DNA from: Symsagittifera roscoffensis
Lineage: Eukaryota; Xenacoelomorpha; Acoela; Convolutidae
Direction: 5' to 3'
Assembly (NCBI RefSeq): GCF_963678635.1
Contig: NC_087066.1
Location: forward strand, 22,971,996-23,035,995
DNA length: 64,000 bases
The translations under genes were made by a program, and so were the position numbers. Below are positions 11,061-24,912 of this stretch, one piece after another. The notes below the pieces were generated by a model, which worked only from the letters and a program-made list of their open reading frames with translations, was not told where the DNA came from and ran no database searches. The stretch's first letter is position 1; each line of letters opens with the position of its first letter.

Positions 11061-11989
11061 CATATTTCAGCTTATTTAGGCATAAGAAATTTAAAAGCAT
11101 AAGTTGATTCTTTATTTTGGCTAATGTAAGGTCCTGTTTTAAAGAAACATGTATAATGAAACTGTTTGGGTTTGTTCTTTTGCGAAGATTTGGAAAAGTT
11201 TTGAACTTTTCGCAGAATTTTCAATTTTTCTAAAAAATTGCAGCACCAGTTTTCAGAAACAAAAGATCAATAAAAAAAACCAGCTGCCCTTCTAAGTGCC
11301 TGCATATCTCGCTAGTATTTTTTCATTGAATCCCATGTTCTACGGTCTTTGAAGTTTTCAGTAGAGGGAGTTTTGACCTAATTGTGAATTTTTCATTTCC
11401 TCAAGGGATTCAATCAATAAAACAAAATGAGGGAATCTCCCCTTTTTAAGCGGTTATTCATTAAATTCTCTGAAACAAGTTATGGCCGCAAACAAGCCCA
11501 TTTTGTTATTTTGACATTTTGTTGATTTTTTAAAACCTGGATTTTTCTCATAAACTACTCAGCCAAAACGGATATTAAGATTTTTAACCGAACGAGAAAC
11601 AGTCTGTTATGCCAATCTTACATGCGCAAGTGGCTCTAGCCTGCATTTTGACTGCTCATTCGCTTTGCCTCCGCCTCTGTAAATGAATGACATCAGTTTA
11701 GCATAAGGCTATTGAGCGCAACGCTTAAAAATGCTTATATCAGAACGTTGAAGAATCATTTAGAGCAACCATCAGAGCGAAATAAACACGATACAACTTC
11801 AAAGCAATACAGTACTTGCCCACTTCTGTCCAACATTTTGCAATTACATTCATTTCAACTAAAAACAGCAACCTCTGCTTAGAAAAACAAACTTTTTCCG
11901 ATCCGATTTGGTCTGAAAAAAAATTGAAAAATTTCAAAGTTTCATCGTTTGAAAGAGCTCCAATTGAGCAGTTTAAACTTTTCGCTATA

Positions 11990-12860
11990 CGATTTGCTTC
12001 GTTTTAAAAATTCATAGCTAAAATAGCTTACTAAGAAAAACTAGTTTTTCGTCAACTAATTCGCTCTGTGAATCAACTTGAAGTTTTTCAGTTTTAGTTG
12101 CTTGCATAGAAAACTAACTATTCACAAAATAATTCGCTCTAAAAAACGAAATAATGGCTGTAGCTAACGGTTCATTGCTTGAATGGCTGCAACCAAAAAA
12201 TTTTGCGGACCAATTTGCTCTAGAACTTAAATGGCTTAAATAGAAAAATTTAAATCTTTTGCCATTCGATTCGTTTGCTGAGAAAAATTCAAAACTTGGA
12301 TAGCTTGCCTAGAAAAACCGGAACTAATCGAAAACTGACTCGGTGTATGAAATAATTTTGGTCAATAAAATAGCAATATTTTGAAGTTCCAACGCTTAAA
12401 AAACCTGATTAGAAAAAACAAAAGTAAGTTATGTGCGAACCAATTTAGTCAGAATTAACTTGAATTTATAGCTTGAAAAGTTTGCTTAAAGAAAAGCTTT
12501 TGATTTATAGCTTGAAAAGTTTGCTTAAAGAAAAATTTTGCAGAGTTTTATGCTCTATGATTTATTTTGAAAGAAAGAAACATAAATTTTCTGTTCTCCA
12601 AACCCCTTCATGCAATAACTTGAAATTTTTCAATGTTCCTTAGCTGGAACAGCTTGCTTAGAAAAACTTGACACTTTCGCGAACCTTCCTTCATTGGAAT
12701 GTACAGATCAATTTACGATATGTCTCAACTTGAATTTGTTCGAAACTTCCTTGCTTCAATAGCTTGATCAGAACAATTTTTAATTTTCAGCGAGCCAATT
12801 GAATAGACTATTTTAGAGACAGTTTTTTTGGGCTAACAACTTGCTCAAAAGATTCTTCTC
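11990..12860. repeat. degenerate tandem array, unit about 70-90 bp
   Basis: The phrase 'AGCTTGCTTAGAAAAA' recurs in mutated form about every 70-90 bases (near 12014, 12228, 12299, 12390, 12475, 12512, 12645, 12748), usually followed by a CCAATTTGCTCT-like phrase. A younger exact duplication is nested in it: 12465-12495 repeats at 12504-12534 with a 39-base period. Confidence 0.55.
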
Positions 12861-14699
12861 TAAATCATTTCATGCTTGGTTTTGATTGAATTCAAATCTT
12901 AAGAATCTCGGGCACACTTGGTCAAGAGGTACCAAAATCAAATCTGGCCAGTACTAGTTTTGTTTTCCAAACAGGAAAAATTTTGTTTGTAAAAAATTAT
13001 CGGCTTTGTTTCTCTGCTTCTGTTTTGCCGGCTTAATTATCACATTCCGATTTTTTTTCTGCGAGCAAATTTAATTGTACTTCAAGGCGTTTTTATTTCA
13101 CTCTTTTTGTTTCTATACTAACTGAATCTGATTTTTTGTATTCTTTTGGTTGTGTGCCACTTTTGGTTCGGCCAGTGTGTTATCATTTTCTAATCTAATT
13201 TTTCGTAGTTCAGAATGGAAAATTGATATTTAATTTTGTATATGTTTTTGGAAAGGTGTGTACAAAATAATGACTTAGGAGGTTTTCATGACAACGATTT
13301 TGTTTTCGGCTCCATTGAATTTGGCGAAAATTTCTTTGGCCTTGTTACTGCTCGATAAGTGTTTTTAAACAATTATTTCCATCCGGTTTTTTCTTAAGTT
13401 CATCATCATTCAAGACAAATTTTGAAGTTTTAGTAATTGTGGCTTTTTCGAAATTTTTTCCAGTTAAATGCCTCCATTTTATTAAGTTAAGTTTTTGTTA
13501 TTCTTTCTTGAACAAATTCATTTTATGCTCATAGCAAAATTATAAATAGGTAGTTTAAGGCCTTTTGTTCTTTTATAAAGTTCTATTATTCATAGTAAAA
13601 GGATTGTTCTGTTTCTAAGTTCTGCCAGTGATTTGATTTTTTTGATGAAAATTCCATTTTTGTAGGAATCTTTAGTTTTAGGTCTAACAATGAAATGCTT
13701 ACAATTTTTTTTAAATTGTTTTCATACTTCTTAGGTATCTAAAGTAGATTTCAAATGGTTTGTCTTGATAAATTTTGTACAAGTTTTTTTTTTAATGTGG
13801 CTCAACAAAAACGGATGGAAAAATACTGCTAAACGAGGATCAATAAACCTCAAACCTCTTGAAAATTGGAACAATCAAATTTTTTGACGAAATGCTTTTT
13901 TCTTTATTATGACAATTTTGTCTGCAACATAGGAACGAACCTATAGAAGGACACTAAAGGGAAGATTTACTAATTATTACTTATACCGAAAAATAGTTGG
14001 GCGTTGTGTGACAAAATATATTGAAATTTCAGGTTTTCAAAAGCGTTAAAAATATTTGTTTTAGGCTAAAAAGACTTACCTTTCCAAGTTTTGATAAAAA
14101 ATTTGCAATGAATTTTAGATTTTTTTTCTGTCTTAAGGCCTCAAACTTTTCTTTTTGTTAATTTGAAAAAGCGTCATAATTCCGGAAAGTTCGTTGAATC
14201 AAAATTTTAAACAGAAACTTTCTGAACAATTATTTGGTAATTTGAACCGTTTAACAGAAATACTCTACGTTTAAGAGCAGGAGGGGGCGTAAGGAAAAAC
14301 ATGAAGTCCTGATAGTGGCTTCAAATTGTGGATCCATGAATTGAAATTTTGAAAAACAGCCTAAAGAAAACATTTTGTGAAAGACTTTTCAATTATTGTT
14401 GAGAGGATCAAACAATCTGCGAGGGTTTTCAAATATCCTTTGAAATGTGTTTTAATTGTTGCAAAAACTAGTGAATGTCTTATGTTTGTGTTCATCAAAG
14501 TGCTTGCAAAATTGTACGCAGAGGTGAAGCAAAAACTAGAAAACCGCTAAACAAAAAAATATCGGAAAAACTAGACTATCAAAAAAATAAGACTAGTTAA
14601 CGTGTCATGAGAGTAAAAGGTAAAATTAGTATACAAAGAAGTTTTATCAAGCGTTAACAAGGCCAAAAATACATTAGCAGAAAACCTTTTAGGGCGAAA

Positions 14700-15310
14700 A
14701 TAGTTCAGCGAAGCTCATATAAATTTATTAAGTCCCCCTCACCCTCAAAACCCACACATACACACAAAATTTCATTTCCTCGTCAAATGAATTAATATAA
14801 AGCCGGTAATTTGAAGTAAAGTAGGCTGAAACCTAACAAGCCGAAAAAAAACAAAAAAATTTTACAAAAAACTTTCAAAAAACTATTTTAAAAAAATTCC
14901 AAAAAAAACTTAGGACTAATAAAAAAATTATTCAGTCTTTCTCACTTTAAAAACACATGATTTTTTGTGCGTTGAAAAAAGCAATATAAAGCCATTAAGC
15001 CAAATGAATATAGGCCGAAATCTATCAACCCTAAAATTTATAAGGTCCCCCTAACCCTCAATACACACACGCACGAACGCACAAAAATAATAACGAGGCG
15101 ATTAAAAGGATATAATATAGGAAGAAATTTAATAATTCGCAGTAAAAAAGAAAATAAAAAAGCCAAAATCAATTTTCAAAAAACCCTCAAAACACACACG
15201 CGCACACAAAAAACTTTCTCGCTCTACTAAAGACGCAAAATTAGGGTACTAAGCCAATACAATATAGGCCGAAACTTATCAACCCGAATAAAGGGAAAAA
15301 ACGAGTTGGT
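14700..15310. repeat. A-rich degenerate repeat block with CA-rich motifs
   Basis: Two phrases recur: CCCCCTCACCCTCAAAACC-like runs followed by ACACACGCACAC (near 14732, 15045 and 15182), and TATAGGCCGAAATCTATCAA-like runs (near 14820, 15010 and 15260). The order alternates, which suggests a unit of about 200-300 bases repeated two to three times. No coding potential is seen. Confidence 0.45.
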
Positions 15311-16319
15311 AAAATTGTACCCACCAAAAAAATTTAAAATGCTAAAGAACAACAAACATATCTGTAGCGCTGAAATGGTTGGCAAAAGAGGCTTACAGGA
15401 AATCATTCCGGATGAAAAGAGTACTGTGAACAAAGTTTTTTATACGGGGAAAGTCTAGTACCCGATTGCAACAATCTTGCCTATCGAATAGTAAATTTTA
15501 TATTTGAGCAAACAAGAACGCCATTAATTAACTACAGTTTTCACGTGGGCACTTTACTTTACATTCATCGTATGAGCTATTTTTGTCAAATGGTCTATTG
15601 CAATGTATTAAATTTTGGTAGTCTTCCCAATCACTTGAATTTCAGATTTTATAACAAACAATGAAAGTAACGAAGGTGTACAAAACTCTTTGCAGCGAGA
15701 AACAAATTTAAGCAACTAGAGGGCTTAGATATAAAACGAGCTTCTTAAAAACAGTCGTTTTGACCCAGAAAAGCTTTCTTTTTGATTTAACGGAAAATTT
15801 AGTCAAAACAAATTGAGTAGTTATTAAAAAGTACTTAAAATTGAAACACGACTTGAAATTGGAAAACTTTAAAAAATTTTAACATCTAGATTTTAGCAAA
15901 ACTGTTCATCTTTTGATTTGAAGTTATTGCAAATTGCAGTCTTTTGTTTTCATTCTAGGTTCAGTTTGTACAGATTTAAAATTGACGTAACAAACTTCAT
16001 ACATTTTAAGTTTTGTTTTTCCAAACTGAAATCCAGTAAAAATAAAAGACACTACTATGTTATCTTTTTCATCAAAATCTCATTAAACCTGATTCAGAAA
16101 CTAAAATGAGACACCAAGAGTTTTGCTTAAAAAAATAAGGCTTTACGAAAAAGGAGCAACAAAACTTTTTTCAATAAACTGTTCAAAAGTTTTAGTGATT
16201 ATGACCATTCTTTTTCACCTGCCGAAAGTCAATTTTCAAGAGTATGACTCTTTTTCCTTTTCCGCCCCTCCTCACATGCATCAAAAGTCTCAAAATTTGT
16301 TCAGGTTCAAATTTACTTT

Positions 16320-16678
16320 TTCACAATTTGACTTATGGTCTTTTTATTCAGTTCATTTCATTCGTTAAAATGAAGGCAAACTCCACTTTTGAACAGAAAA
16401 AGAGTGAAAGTCACGAAAACGATCATCGACATCTCGTTAGTTTCGGAAAATGATTTTTTTCAGACTTCTCAGCGAAAAAAAAAAACTTTTTAATCCAATT
16501 TTCTCAGATTGGGTTAATTGTATCAAAAAGGTGCAAGTCGTAAACGGTGTTTCAAATTCAAAGAGCTTTAAGGTCCTCTATTTAAAATTTTAAAATTCAA
16601 AATTCATATGAAGAGTGTATTTTGTTGTTTCCATGCGTTCTTTGACTTTTTTTCAATTGTCTATTGGTTATGTTTGAA
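16320..16678 (-). repeat. R1 dispersed repeat, reverse orientation
   Basis: Contains AAATGAAGGCAAACTCCACT, TTCAAAGAGCTTTAAGGTCC, and ends CATGCGTTCTTTGACT followed by CAATTGTCTATTGGTTATG, the complement of the R1 start. Confidence 0.65.
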
Positions 16679-17104
16679 TTTGAAACATGAGTAGTTGTTC
16701 ATCATAAGACAATTAATCAAGAGTGTCGCAACCACTTTTATCCATGCAGAAAAATTTCTTCTTTAATCGAAATACTAGAAGCACAGATTTTGCTTTACAA
16801 GGTGAAGTAAGAAAACCAAATATGTTTATCAAGGGCTAATTAGTCTGCATGCAGTTTTGTACCAATCGGACAATCTCACGTTTTTGTACCAATTTCACGT
16901 TTTAAATGCTATTTGGCTTTCGAAATGAGGCTTTCTAAAATTGCAAAATCGTACAACTAATGTCAAAAGTGAACATCCTATCCTAAAATTTAAGGCAACC
17001 AACAAAGTGAAACTTGACAAAATATTTGTTTTAGATTGAAAATTCAAAATACGGGCCTCAATAGTCATCAAACAAGAATAATTTCAAAAAATTTTTTGAA
17101 TTTA

Positions 17105-17715
17105 CTTTTCGTTTTGACCATTGAAAATGGGGAGGAACTTTGTATTCGGGTGTGTTTTAGTTTTTTTTCTTCTTTTTGTTTTCCACGCAAAATCAGCTAC
17201 CACAAATAATCATCGGACAGGGTTGAGTGATATATCATATTAAAGATTTTTTAATTGTGATTCGAACCATCATAAAAAATTTCCAAAAAGATTTCTCAGT
17301 GTCAAGAAAAACCGGTTTGAAATTTTTGATTTTTTGTCTAATTTTGAGCGAGTGAGCAGGCTTACATTAGCTTATTTATGCTTAATTTAGGCCTTGAAAT
17401 TTATTTTCTCTCATGAAGATAATTTTTGAGTTTTAAGTTTCATCTTAGGAATCAAAAACATCAAAAACCTGAAAAAAATTATAAAATTATTTAGAAAAAA
17501 ATTTTAGTTTTTTTTTTGTTTTCTTGTTATTTGTCTTCGAAAATTGTTTTACATGACTGACAAAAATGCCTAAACTCTACTGGTTTGCTCAGATTCCTTT
17601 ATCATACCAAGCCAAAAAATAATTGGTAAAATAATTTTTGTAGTTTTTTTAAGACTGGCCGAAACATTCTGTGCTACTTGCACAATAGCCAGTTATCTTT
17701 GTTCTCATTTATAAA
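17105..17715 (+). repeat. R2 dispersed repeat
   Basis: Marks of the family are TTTTGACCATTGAAAATGGG, TATTCGGGTGTGTTTTAG, TTTTCCACGCAAAATCAG, ACAAATAATCATCGGACAGG and, near the end, ATTCTGTGCTACTTGCAC. The same marks occur at 20400-20845 on this strand and complemented at about 49945-50455 and 46390-46790. Confidence 0.6.
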
Positions 17716-20399
17716 TAGGCCTAACTAACATCCGCCGACCGTTTGATGATAATTATTTTGATTCTGATCTTTTGCAAAACTGATTTAATAAATGAACAAA
17801 AATAGCTGGCTGCTGTGCAAGTAACACACACTGACTCTTTCAATTTTGCCTAAAGCGTTTTAAAATTCAGACCAATTTGACCGGTTTTTAAACAGTTTTT
17901 TTTGACACTGTAAATTTTTTTTAGATTTCAAAGTAGATTAAAAGGTATTTATTATGAGGCCCCTGTTCAATCCTTATGAGCATTTTTTCAGCCAGAAAAA
18001 TTGGTTGAAAAAAGTGAACCGAACCGAGTGTTCCTCTACACTCTTCGAGTTGTCGGAACAATATTTTACAAAATTTCAAATATTGTAGAAAAACTTTTTA
18101 AAATAGAAGAAACAATAAACTTCTTTTAATTCATATTGAGTGATTTAACTTAAAAATTGATATAAGTGATCAAAAGAAATCCCCAAAGATCGATCCTAGG
18201 TCCTTTTTTGGTTCTTATATTTGCTTCAAAATTTCAGTTTACAAACTAAAAAACTATTTTCGAAAAAACACTGCAATAGTAGAAAAATTCTATCGTATAT
18301 TTCTGAGTTTTTTTAAGTCAGTCAACAGAAAAACTTAAATTGCCCCACTTTGAGTGTTGGTATATGTAATGTATGCGAAACTTTATATTAAAAAAAACTG
18401 AAGCAGCCGATTCAATTGAAACAGGCAAAAAGACCTGCAAGCATCGCACAGTTTTCAAGAGTGTTTTTGGTAAAATTTATTTGCGTTCTGGCCCTCACAT
18501 TTCTACAAGTCACTTAGTCTATCTAAATATTGTGATTTAAAAATTGAGTTATCAAAATTTAGTTGTGTATATTTTTAAGTATCAAGGAAGGTTTATTCAA
18601 ATTAAGCATTTGTTTGATTAATATAAATGTTTCAAAACTCAATCGTTCAGATCAGTGTGTTTGTATATGAATGATCAAACCTAATTTTTCCGAATCATGT
18701 TTTAAAAATGCAAAATGCGAAATCAAGACAGTTTGTTAAGACGATACTGTGATTCCGTTCGGATTCTCATCAATGAAAGCTGAACATCCACTGTTTATAA
18801 ATTGTATTTGTTTGAAATATTCAAAGAGGTAGTTCAACAGCTTTTGAAAACTAGTATGTCAAACTGTATGAACGTTATACAACAAAGTCGAACTTTGAGG
18901 AGATTTTTAGTTTTTTTACGCCAATCTTTATAGGGGTACAGGTGTCATAATAAAAGTTCAAAAAGATTGAATAAAGTGTACAACTGCTTCAATGCTTTGA
19001 ATGTATTTAAAAATAAGGCGGAGTTTGTGAGAAAACAATTAATGTGAAATTTTTCAATGCATGTATTTAAGTCATTCTTTAGTTAAGTTCTCAGTTTCCA
19101 TTTGCAAACTGATTCTCTTCTTGAACTCGTTCAATGGTTACTGCGGTGTGGGCTCAGCTGAGTGTAATAGGTCTCAAAAACTTTTATCTTCCTCTACAGA
19201 CGTTTTGGAGGCTTTAGCAACATGTCACAGTTAATAGCGGCAGTAACCATACTGTAAAAAATTCTACGATGTTTGAACGAAATGGTTACAAGGGCCTACG
19301 ACTAGCGAGTTCCAGGACCAAAACGAATTTACATAATTCAATTATTGACAGTGTTATCGTTTTTTAGGATTTCTTGTAGTACATGATCAATTTCATGCCC
19401 TTAAATTTTTCTACTGCTGATGGTGATCTTCAGTGGCTTCCTGTTGGAAACAAAACTGTCTATCATTTAGTACACCAAATGCTTTTAGTTTTCTTGGAAA
19501 GAAAATGTTCATTTGGAAATCAAACTTTTAGGCCAAGGTCAAGATGGCGACTAATCCTATTATGAGCTGCTATCTTCATTGGATCCCACAATTTTTTTAA
19601 ATTCAATTAATGCCAAACTATTCTTGTGGATGTGATTTTGTTCGAGCTCAACCTTTTTTAAATTCATTTCAATTTTTCTATAGGCGGGGTGAAGAATTGA
19701 AAAAATGTAGTACATTTTTATTTTTCTTTAGAACAGATTAGGTTCCAGGAACAAAATCAATAAAAACTAAACACAAAAAAAACATCGAAACACAAAAAAA
19801 AAACATTCAATTATTAACTAAAATTTTTTGAAAGAAAGACACGACCGCTGAAATTTTTTCTTTGCCATAACAAACTAGAGTCAAGAATGAGAACAAAAAA
19901 TTAGGAAATTAGGAAAAATTGAATGACGCGTTTGTTACTTTGTTTCGAGTCCGTTAGTTATCAATTGTGAATAAATCACCGAAGCATTTCGAAAAGCAGT
20001 TTCAATAATGTAAAGTTATAAAAAAGTTGGCACACAATTCGGGAATCACAGGGTGTTAAATAAAAATACAAACTTAGAATCAAAAACTGTTTCCTGAGTT
20101 GACAACTGATTTTTTTTTCTGACTGAAATCGCATAAGCTGTTATCAAAAAACAATAGCTTTGAGTTGATTAAGAAAATGTTTGAGGTAAAAATTGCTGCA
20201 ATTAACAAATATAGTTTTTGATTACAATTTGAGGATATTCGGAGAAATATATATATATTTTCATGATATTAGCATGCAAAAGTGACCTAGAATAGTAAAT
20301 ACCATCAAAAAAATTGGGCGAATTTTATGGTTAAAAAAGGATAGAAAACGTATAAAAAATATGGAAATGGATTTTCGAAAATGAAAACATACAACTTGC
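17716..20399. other. intergenic, nothing recognised
   Basis: T-rich sequence. A short inverted pair ATGGTTACTGC / GCAGTAACCAT about 95 bases apart is near 19134-19243. No coding or RNA gene is supported. Confidence 0.4.
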
Positions 20400-20845
20400 T
20401 GGGAAAATGGCTCTGGTTTTGGCCGTTGAAAATGGGTTAAAATTTTGTAATCGGGTAATCGGGTGTGTTTACTTTTTGCTTGTCTTTTTTCATGCAAAAT
20501 CAGGTACTTCAATTAATCGACGGGCTGGGTCGAGTGATACACCATTTTGGCTAACTTCGAGCGAACAAAGTGAGCAAGCAGTCTTGTAAAATATTTATAG
20601 TAGTAGGCTTGTAATTCTAACTAAATCATGAAAATTTAGTTTTTGGGTATAAAACTTAAGGTAAAAGGAATTAAAATTATTAAAAGCAAACTTTTAAAAA
20701 TGTATCTGCTCTTTTATTTCTATCGAAGTTCTAGGCTTTCGTTCAGATTCTCTAATCTTACGAAAAACAAAAAACGACACAATTTGAAAAAAAAAATTCA
20801 AGAAAAAGGTCGGAATATTCTGTGCTACAAGCACAGCAACCGGCT
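20400..20845 (+). repeat. R2 dispersed repeat
   Basis: Contains GGCCGTTGAAAATGGG, AATCGGGTGTGTTTAC, CATGCAAAATCAGGTAC, ATCGACGGGCTGGGTCGAGT and the terminal ATTCTGTGCTACAAGCACAG, parallel to the copy at 17105-17715. Confidence 0.6.
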
Positions 20846-23660
20846 AACCTTGTTTTCAGTAAACGTTTTGTTCGCATGTTCGGCCTATTGTGTAAAAAAA
20901 AGATGAGTACTAATTAAGCAATGACAAATAATTTTGTTTGTCATAATTAATTTTGCAAAACCGCTTGTTAAACCTTAAATTTGATGTTTATTTGAAGTAA
21001 GGAAAGAAAACAGAACCAAACGTTGACAAAATAGTCAGGAGAAAAAAAAAAGATTCATTATAGTTGTTTTGACGTCAGATTATATCTGTATCAAAACAAT
21101 TTTAGGTTCGTCCCCACATTTTATATAAATCATTCTTTGAAGGATGTGTATGGATATGTCCTTGTGCCATTAATTTGAAGAGGAAGCAGAAAACAACACT
21201 CATTTTATTCAACCCGATTCTTAGTTTTAAATTCGTAAAATGTTCAAAAGGCAGCGTATAAAAAATTATGTCTTCAGCACATCTACCCGTAAAGCGTTTT
21301 TTAAAGACGGCCTAGTTTGAGAGTTAAAAATAGTCAGGAAAAAAAGATTTTCTACCTTGCAGAAATGTATTCTTTTTTGATTGACCAATCGTAGTTCCAA
21401 TGAATACAATCAGTTGCAAATTAACTGCTTGCGACTAATTGAAATGCAATAACAACAAAAAAATTAGCAGGTTCATAAGGAAAGGATGGCGAACGTGAAG
21501 TTGGAGCACAAAAAATATTTTTTTTATCAAATTTCATTTTATCTGGTTGTGCACTTTAAATGGTTGTTTTTTTTTTTTTAAAAAAACTTTTTTCCAAAAT
21601 TCCAGTAAGTTTTTATACCTACAATTAGTGAACGATTCTAAACCACAACAAAACTTTTCTAGTAAAAAATTTACCTCACAAAATAATGAATATGCTTGCT
21701 TTTAATCTTGTGTTTTTAGACTTTTTGGGGAGAAAACAGTTTTTAATAAAATTCAACTTGTTTATCTAGCTTTCGAATGCTTTTTGCTTATTGTGGAGCT
21801 GAGTGCTTTGATTTTAAAAATCCCATTTAACGACAGGGCTCAAGTGAAATGATAAATGATCAAAAAAATTGGTTAGCTCAAGTACTCTCTCTACCTAAAG
21901 CAATTTAAAGGACCAGCCAGAAAACAGACACGGCTCTTAAGGTTGAATTTAGACACAGTGCAACCAGCAAGTATGAAACAATAGACAACTGTCTCACATT
22001 TGCAAAAAATAATTCGTAGAAAAACTCAAGGAACCGTTATGAAAAGGATATGATTCGAGCATTTCAACTTTTTTCTATTGTTTTTGGTTTTGACGGTTTT
22101 CAATTTCCTCAAACTTGACAAAATTGATGCTCATTGAAGTAAAAACATTTATTGGAATTCTTCACTTTTTGGATTTTTTACGTATGCGATAATTAAGCAT
22201 TTTCCAATTGAAATTTTTTTCTTCAAAAACGCATCTAACAGAATCCCTGATTTGCATGCTAATTTGATTTATAATCAAAACAGCCTCAGCGTCCTTCTGT
22301 GCCCATTTGGCTCAGAAGTATCGTCAGTTTTCGGGTCAATGTCCTGAGTATGAACCCGGCCAGGACCTGTTTTCTTTTAAAAATGAAAGTTTTTAGCATG
22401 AGAAAAAAAACTGAGTGTCAAAATTTTGTTTGTCAGCGTATTGTTTGTCGGCTGATTTTCTGCGACACATACTTTTCAAAAGACTAAAATAATTGACACT
22501 GAAAATGAATTTTTTGTTCGAATAACCTTGTTTTAAGGCAGGTAACGTTTTAATAAACTTAATCCAAATAATTTTAAAGAATTTAAAAAATCAGTTTGAG
22601 TTTTTTGCAGCTTTTTACAATTCTTACAAGTTTAATTTCCTTTTTTCCTCTTTTTTTTACTGACAACACAACCAAAACAAAGAAAAATCTTTGTTTTGAT
22701 TTTTTTGAAATTATAATGTTAACTAATTGCACAAAAAATTGAGAACTAATTCGATTTTTTCCTGTTTCTCACAGATGATTTTTGAATTGGTTTGAGATGA
22801 TCAAATAAGCTCATAGGAAGTATAAATGTGTTAGATAAAGGCCCAGTTCTTTTTACCACTAAACTTTTCGATCAAACATTTAAACTCAGTATTCACATTC
22901 TGAGTTTAAATCGAAATTTTTTTTGATTTTTTGGTGTCGCTGGCTTTTTTCTTTGGTTATTTTTTGGTGAGCTCAAACTGAATAGAATATATGTTTGTCC
23001 CATGTGTGCACATTTTTTTTTCCGAACACGGGCAGGCGTTGACAAATGTGGCCAGGTTAAGTAGTTGTTTTCTTTCATTCTTGAAAACGCTGCAAAAAAA
23101 GTTTTTTTTTTCAAAGTAAGAATAATTTTTCGTATATGTTAAGTATACATAAAACAGCAGTTGTTTTTTTCGATATTTTTGTCAAAAATTTTGAAGCTCA
23201 CTATCACAAAAAAAATATTAGAGAAAAGTGTGTGAGAAAAATAAATTAGAAAAATTATAATTACGTTGTTTGCAACCACGAAAAATTGATTTAAGAATTT
23301 AAACAAATTCTTAACTCCTGTTTTTTTTTTGCTATCCAAAACCAAGATAGACAGTATATTGATATGCAAAGGCCATTGATATCCAATTGATAAGGTTTTT
23401 AGGCTTGAATTAAGCTGCATATAGAAATTTCATTAAATTATGCTTACTCTCGAAAAAATGGTGCACAATATTTTCCTTTTTAGTTTAGTGTTGATGAAAT
23501 GCATATATTCGGTCGTTCATTTGCCAATTATTTGTGCAAATATTTCAAGAAAATATATGTTTCAACGAAACATAAAACTTTTTAATTAGGATTTTTCCTA
23601 CTTTAAATAAAATCGACTTAGTGACTTTTGTTTCATTTTTTGTGTCTGCTAGCTTTCAAT
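20846..23660. other. intergenic, nothing recognised
   Basis: A/T-rich, T-biased on this strand. A weak tRNA-like stretch (TTGGCTCAGAAGTATCG and TATGAACCCGG) is at about 22308-22352 and may be another SINE family. Otherwise no feature is seen. Confidence 0.35.
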
Positions 23661-23789
23661 GATATGTGTGTGTGGTATCGCAAGTGGTGCGAAGATCCGC
23701 TTCTTCACTTCTGTGCAGTATTAGTCAGACTTAAATAGATGTCGTAAAAATTTAACAGGAGGACCATTTGAGCGACTAAATTTCAAACA

Positions 23790-24865
23790 CTAGCGAAAAC
23801 ACGACAAAGCGAAAACACGAGAAAAAGCAGTTCTAGAAAGTGCAATAAGAAAAATATAAAGAAGCCTCGAATTAGTAAAACTTCGGCTAGATCTAGGATT
23901 CGATCTTCGACCAACTGCAATCTAGATATTTTAAGTATCACGCACTAACCACTCAGCCACGCACTCTTAACCACCGACAAACACTAGTCACGAATGAAGC
24001 AGCTACATATGCATAAAACTGCCAATGTTATTCAACAAAAAGGGCACCTCTCATATTTTTCATGGAACTTCAATGCGGAAAATCACTGGGTGCATCTATA
24101 TTATTCAAAAGGCAAAATTGTAGCTTTTGGCTATTTTTGTTTAAAGAGGTTTATATGTTTTGCGTACGAGAAACAAAGCAAAAATTGCTTTAAAATTTTT
24201 CAAAATTTGCTTTTTTTTGCCATAACAGAACAATAGTCATACAATTAGGGGTGGATCTAGAATTTTCTCGAGGAGGGTGGAATTTCAAAAAGTTTTCAGG
24301 GCAATCAAATTGATATTCCGAGCTTTCCTAATGCATTAAAAATGCCCTGTTTTGGCCAAAATTTCTGCACCGCAGGCAAATTTTTGAAAAAATCAGAAAA
24401 GCGTTTTGAGGCATTTTTTGGGAAATTTTGACTAATTTTGGCGCCCGCTTTCCCTTCAAAAACATTAGATATAGGCGCTTTTAGAAAATTGGATATCTCA
24501 AAATAAAATTAGACACAATTTTGCAAGTAATAACCGGGAATATAACAAACTGAAGGCATCCACACTAGCTTTGCATGTATCAAATTGGAAAGCCTAAAAG
24601 CACATTATGTATAAATTATGTATTTCAAAAAAATTCCCAGATATATTGTGCTAGAAATTTCTGAAATCGAGCTTTTATGATTGTTCTGTTGTTTGAAACA
24701 AATCGCTTTTTTCTGTTCATTTGATGAATTATAAATGCATCAACTGTGTTAATTTATTACTAGTCGAATGTCAAAGCACATGTTATCACAAAGCAATAAA
24801 GGTGCCCCAATATTTGCGACTTAGGTTAGAAAACAGAAGGTTCGTAATAATATACTAATCTGATG
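23790..24865 (-). repeat. tRNA-derived element with nested hAT MITE
   Basis: On the minus strand the B box is the complement of GGATTCGATCT (23896-23906) and the A box the complement of CACTAACCACTCAGCCACG. The body resumes after an inserted hAT-like fragment (24241-24500) at ACACAATTTTGCAAGTAATA and ends at GATGCGAGTGTA near 24862. A reversed head fragment precedes it at 23677-23722. The element ends only about 50 bases before the FoxC duplication unit. Confidence 0.65.
24241..24500 (+). mobile_element. hAT-type MITE fragment
   Basis: TAGGGGTGGATCTAGAATTT followed by TCTCGAGGAGGGTGGA matches the left end of the complete copy at 57601-58002 (GGGGCGGATCTAGGATTT, TCTCGAGGGGG). The middle shares GCACCGCAGGCAAATTTTTG and GGCGCCCGCTTTCCC. 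The right inverted end is missing. It lies inside the tRNA-derived element. Confidence 0.6.
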
Positions 24866-24912
24866 CGAGTGTAATTAAAATATTTTACTATTCGACTTCA
24901 TTAAGCTAATCT

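Larger units (their letters stand above)
10591..16300. other. intergenic, no gene recognised
   Basis: No exon with family similarity was found. Contents: a tRNA-derived element tail (about 10955-11060), a degenerate tandem array (about 11990-12860) and an A-rich degenerate repeat block (about 14700-15310). The rest is A/T-rich with short chance frames only. Confidence 0.5.

Noticed and set aside
10591-24900. Possible FoxF, FoxQ1 or FoxL1 next to FoxC, as in other animals
   Set aside because: No second forkhead motif ([17 protein letters not shown]) was found on either strand outside the two FoxC copies.
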